Assembly (NCBI RefSeq): GCF_046630445.1
Contig: NC_092334.1
Location: 103,425,501-103,489,500 of the forward strand
From: Rutidosis leptorrhynchoides
Lineage: Eukaryota > Streptophyta > Magnoliopsida > Asterales > Asteraceae
DNA length: 64,000 bases
Reading direction: 5' to 3'
Positions 59,504-64,000 of this stretch are shown here, piece after piece (the stretch's first letter is position 1; the number at the start of each line of letters is the position of its first letter). The notes under the pieces are model-generated. The model was not told the DNA's origin and ran no database searches. It saw only the letters and a program-made list of their open reading frames with translations. The position numbers and the translations under genes are program-made.

Positions 59504-60422
59504 ATGGCGACAGGAACCGGGATCGATACAAATGATTTGGAGTTTAACGCTAGAATTACGGCCACCGTTGTGGAGTAAATGAGTGCGTTTCGAGAAGAAA
59601 CGGATAGGAAGTATTCCGAATCTCGGAGTAGTGGTGAAATGGAGCATTATCTTAAGAGCTTCATGAGGACTAAACCCCCAATGTATGACGGGAAACCGGA
59701 TCCTTTGGTAAGCACAACTTGGATCTCGAATGTCGAAGGGTGTTTTCGTACTATTGAATGCCCTCCTGAGAAAAAGACAAGACTCGCTACTAGTTTGTTG
59801 CGGGGTAGGGCATAGGATTGGTTGGATGGTAAGATTGATCTTGTCGGTGGTGAACCGTTTATGGCGTTATCGTGGGACGAATTTAAGGAGGAATTCTTCG
59901 AGGAGTTTCGGACTTCATCCGATTTGTGGGAATTGCATAATGAGTTTTGAAATTTGCAACAGGGTTCTATGGACCTTTATGGCGAAGGCTCGTTTTTGCC
60001 CGGAGTATTTGGGGAATGATCGTTTGTTGATGCAAGATTTCTATCGAACCTTGAATGATGACTTAAAGAATAATATTAGCCGGGGTTACGCGAAATCGTT
60101 TTTGGAATTATTTGTTGTGGCTAGAGGTTTCGAGTCATATTCGCGATCAAAGATGGGTGAACCTTCAAGTGAGAGAAGGGTTGTTTCTTATGGTGCTCCA
60201 AGTAAGAGGACTAAGGGTCCGAGTGTGAGCACGGGTGGTACGCGGATGAGTATATCGGATTCTAGCGCGTCTAGATGTTACAATTGTGGTGTGAGGGGTC
60301 ACAAGTCTTGGGAATGTTCGGTGCCAAAGGGTGATGGAATGGTGTGTTTCTTTTGCCAAGAAGGACATCGTAAGTCGGAATGTCCCAAGTTAGCGGGGAC
60401 AGGTGCGGCAAGGAGACGTTAA
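59504..60422 (+). pseudogene. Ty3/gypsy gag, broken (family A, copy 2)
   Basis: Homologous along its whole length to the intact gag at 20904-21845. Lesions: TAA at 59576-59578, TAG at 59813-59815, TGA at 59948-59950, a 20-nt deletion at about 59975 between short GAC repeats (frameshift), and a lost Glu codon in the second zinc knuckle (CFFCQEGHRKSEC), which shortens the Cys-His spacing. The first knuckle is intact. No functional product expected. Confidence 0.92.
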
Positions 60423-61674
60423 GGTACGTTTCATTTTAATAAATATGTCCTTTGATTATTTATTATGCGCCGTTGAGTTTGAGTTTATTAGATGCATTGT
60501 TTGTGCATGTTATTGATATGGGTGACGTTCCTAATGGAAGTACCCTGTGGTGGCGTTTGATTGTCGGGCGAAGGGCGTAAGACTTGGTGCAACCAAGCAT
60601 TCCTTAGTATTTGGGAAATGTTTCTACCAAGCCATGGAAGTGGGTTTTGGTGTTCGGATGTAAGCGCGTGTTCGCTTTTGTGTTGAAGTTGATGAACCAT
60701 GAGGTTCGTCGGGTGGATTGGAACCCGAAAGAGATCGAGTGTTTGATCTTGATGTATGTTGGTAAAGGAGTCTACGTGACGCGACATTAGGTGCCTCTTT
60801 CATACCTACTAGCGTGGTGATTCGACTCCGATTGTGTTGCGATTACATTGTACTTAGGGTACCGAAGTGAAACCCTTAGGTACATGAGTGATCAGGTGAA
60901 ATTTGACAAACTAAAGCAGTTGGATGATTGCGAGAGTATAGTTTGTGTAATTTGTGGTACACTTTTCGTTCGAAGTGTTTAAGGATAGGTTAAGATCCTT
61001 GGTATGCTCAAGGTTGGAGCAAGATATGGTGATGGGTCATGTGAACCCAATTATTGGTAAAGTCTACCTTTGGTTGCATTGTACGGTTGTACAAGATGCG
61101 GTTATGGAACATAGTTCCAAGTGGGGGAGTCACACCCCCGCACGAGGAGGTTTTAGTGTAAGATTTCGGATGACGCTTTTAGTTGATCCGAAATTTGTGT
61201 TGGGACCTAGTTTTGGTCGATTTGTGGTGGAGTACAAATTTGGCTAAATTGTACTTATGATTTGGATTTGTAAATTATCATCGAGGTGGTAATGTGGTAA
61301 ATCTCATTGAGAGATAATGGACGTATTTGGCGAGCAAGGTGAAATCCCTCGGTTAAGGGATGTATGTGTCGGATTCTCTTCTAGAGAATTATTGTTTTGT
61401 ACCTATGTTTGATATAGGTGGTTGTTGCTCGATTGTGTGGATGGTTAGTGGTATCCGTTAGGGTTCACTATAGTGTAGCAGAGCGCGATGTTGCACTACT
61501 CGTTGTTCGAGGCCAAAAGTGCGTATGTGATTGGTGAAGCGTGACCGTTCGAGGTCCGCTGACTTCATCATGGGAGTAGTGCCATATTGGTGAAGCATGA
61601 CCTTCGGGGTCCGCTGACTTCATCATGGGAGTAGTGCCATATTGGTGAAACATGACCTTCGGGGTCCGCTGACT
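60423..61674 (+). mobile_element. Family A internal DNA and segment X, end of tandem copy 2
   Basis: No pol domain. 60423-60769 matches 21846-22189; 60770-61240 has no counterpart in copy 1; 61241-61674 matches 31410-31769. The last part is a row of stem-loops (ATCTC/GAGAT at 61301, ATCCCT/AGGGAT at 61344, ATTCTCT/AGAGAAT at 61373, CCTAT/ATAGG, TAGTG/CACTA) followed by the 54-bp minisatellite. A 97-codon frame at 60954-61247 has no recognisable domain. Confidence 0.75.
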
Positions 61675-62483
<809 letters not shown>

Positions 62484-62779
62484 TGTAACACCGGCTATTT
62501 TTTTTAAACAGCGGAAGACTTATATATTAAAAACATAACGTTTAATACATCACACACATAATCCACCTAATTAAAATTAAGTTTACACGACGGTGTTATT
62601 TATTTCAAAATACGTGATACAAAGTACACATCAGAGTTCACATGTCAAACATGTCTTCATCACAAGCACCCGTCCAAACTAGCAGTACCTAAACCTGCAA
62701 GGGTGGAAATGTGGGGGATTAGCATAACGCTAAGTGAATGGAATCTATTTAATAGATATCGCATAAGCACCACACATGC
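62484..62779 (-). mobile_element. Family F LTR, copy 3, partial
   Basis: Starts TGTAACACCGGC as in the other copies and is cut at CACACATGC by a new LTR. Confidence 0.88.
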
Positions 62780-64000
62780 TGTAATGACCCGCATTTTTTT
62801 CCGATCATTCTATACTTATAAGATTAATATTTACATAAATTAAACTTACCAACATGATAAGCAATCCAAATTGTTGAGAATTATGTTTTGAAAAGAGTTT
62901 TACACAACGTTTGACCGTCTAGTTGACCGATGATATCACGAACTATATAACATATGATAATTATACGTTTGTGTATATATATGTATATATACATATTTAA
63001 CATGATCTAAGAATGTTGTAATATCTCATTTTGTATTAATAACAATAAGTTATAAGTATATTTTGAAACTACTAACTTAAGTTTTTAAAACGATAACCAT
63101 ACGTAACGTTATTTGACATAAATACTTATGACCTATAATGTTTATACATATATCGTATATGTAATGTATTTAATCACTTTTTAAGGACTTAAATACATAA
63201 AACAATATAAGTGTATTCACAAAAGATAGCTATATTTGAATTCTCGTTCCGTTTTCACAAGATTTCTATACGTATATCTAGAGTACATGTACCCGTATCA
63301 TACCTAGCTTCTATACGTATTTACTATTGGTATATACACATCAAATCACCACCAACCAGCCCTTGTTCATGCCCTAGGTATAAGGTAATTGAATTTGGAA
63401 GCAAGTATGACAAATTGCACAAAAGAACAACCTAAAATCTTGTCCTTGTTTCCCTTTGATTCACGTTTTTAAGGACCATGGGGGGATCATCATTTTGATT
63501 CATTTTTACTTCAATTTTCTAGCTAAATACACACAAACTTATGAGCCTTAAACACCTTAACCATCTCAGCTCACAACCATGAAGATCTAGCTTCAAAAAC
63601 ATCACTTAATCACCATAAGAAAACTCTTACAAAAACACTTCAAGAATCCTTCCAAGAACACAAGTTTACTTCCAATCTTTCATCCAACTCCACCACTCTT
63701 TTGGTTCTAGGTTTTTACTCCTCTTTTACAGCAACCTTGTCCAAGTAACTTGAGGTAGTAACTTTGTTCATAACCTTATTCGATTCATATATATATAGCT
63801 ATCTTATTTTATGGTATACAATTTTAACAACAAGAACATAGTTTGAATGATTTCAAACTTGTTTGCAAACTAAATAGATCCTTCTAACTTAACTTTTAAA
63901 ATACTTCAAGACCTGTAATATATCAAAATATATGCTAATTTAACAAGGTATAACTTGGTTTTTCAAAGAACACCTTAAAAACTGAATTTACGACGTCGGA
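62780..64000 (+). mobile_element. LTR of another retrotransposon (H), continues beyond the window
   Basis: TGTAATGACCCGCATTTTTT begins here, inside F LTR sequence, with CATGATAAGCAATCC soon after, as in the C and D LTR starts. A leader-like, coding-free zone runs at 63480-63760, including CAAGTAACTTGAG|GTAGTAAC. Neither its end nor a target duplication can be seen. Confidence 0.7.

Overview
The window is plant nuclear DNA: A+T-rich, with one intron-bearing gene, LINE, MITE and SINE remnants, and a dense nest of LTR retrotransposons. Primer sites match plant initiator tRNA-Met and tRNA-Asp. The retroelement style (LTRs starting TGTGATGACC or TGTAACA, an Athila-like element with a tRNA-Asp primer site) suggests a eudicot, perhaps Asteraceae; the family is inference.

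Layout. 1-5000 is gene-poor: a fold-back element with a telomere-like core (1163-1873) and two truncated LINEs in opposite orientations (2803-3990 minus, 4275-4751 plus). 5097-9333 carries the only convincing host gene, a nine-exon, 369-residue renalase-like FAD/NAD(P)-binding oxidoreductase; intron 4 holds a hAT-type MITE and intron 8 a tRNA-derived SINE. 9334-12779 is A+T-rich, with a near-perfect 104-nt hairpin and a SINE-like piece but no gene.

From 12780 to the end everything is retrotransposon DNA. My reading is a tandem array of a composite unit of about 9 kb: part of a D-type LTR, a minus-strand chromovirus 3' LTR (family F) with a broken integrase, a plus-strand LTR (family A), primer site and gag, then a segment X. 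The same junction, X joined to mid-D' LTR, occurs at about 31770 and 61675, so copy 1 is 13978-31769, copy 2 is 31770-61674 and copy 3 starts at 61675. Each copy then took different insertions. Copy 1 has C (22190-29007) and an E LTR (29008-31415). Copy 2 has G, an Athila-like non-autonomous element with 1888-bp LTRs and an ATCAC target duplication (33186-41294), and D, with LTRs of about 3989 bp and a TAGTT duplication (45474-58091). Copy 3 has an LTR starting at 62780. I see no reverse transcriptase or protease in any LTR element, so none looks autonomous.

The most unusual signal is inside the LTRs. Families A, E and F each have an inferred leader intron of 1.37-1.51 kb with a related branch-site region. 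Each intron holds a row of short stem-loops 0.27-0.35 kb before the 3' splice site. Within a row the loop core is conserved, while the two stem arms change together from unit to unit and stay complementary. Weaker stem-loop clusters lie at the same place in C and D, and another row lies in segment X. Separately, pairs of short palindromes sit just upstream of the TATA box in the LTRs of A, C and G, with a single one in F.
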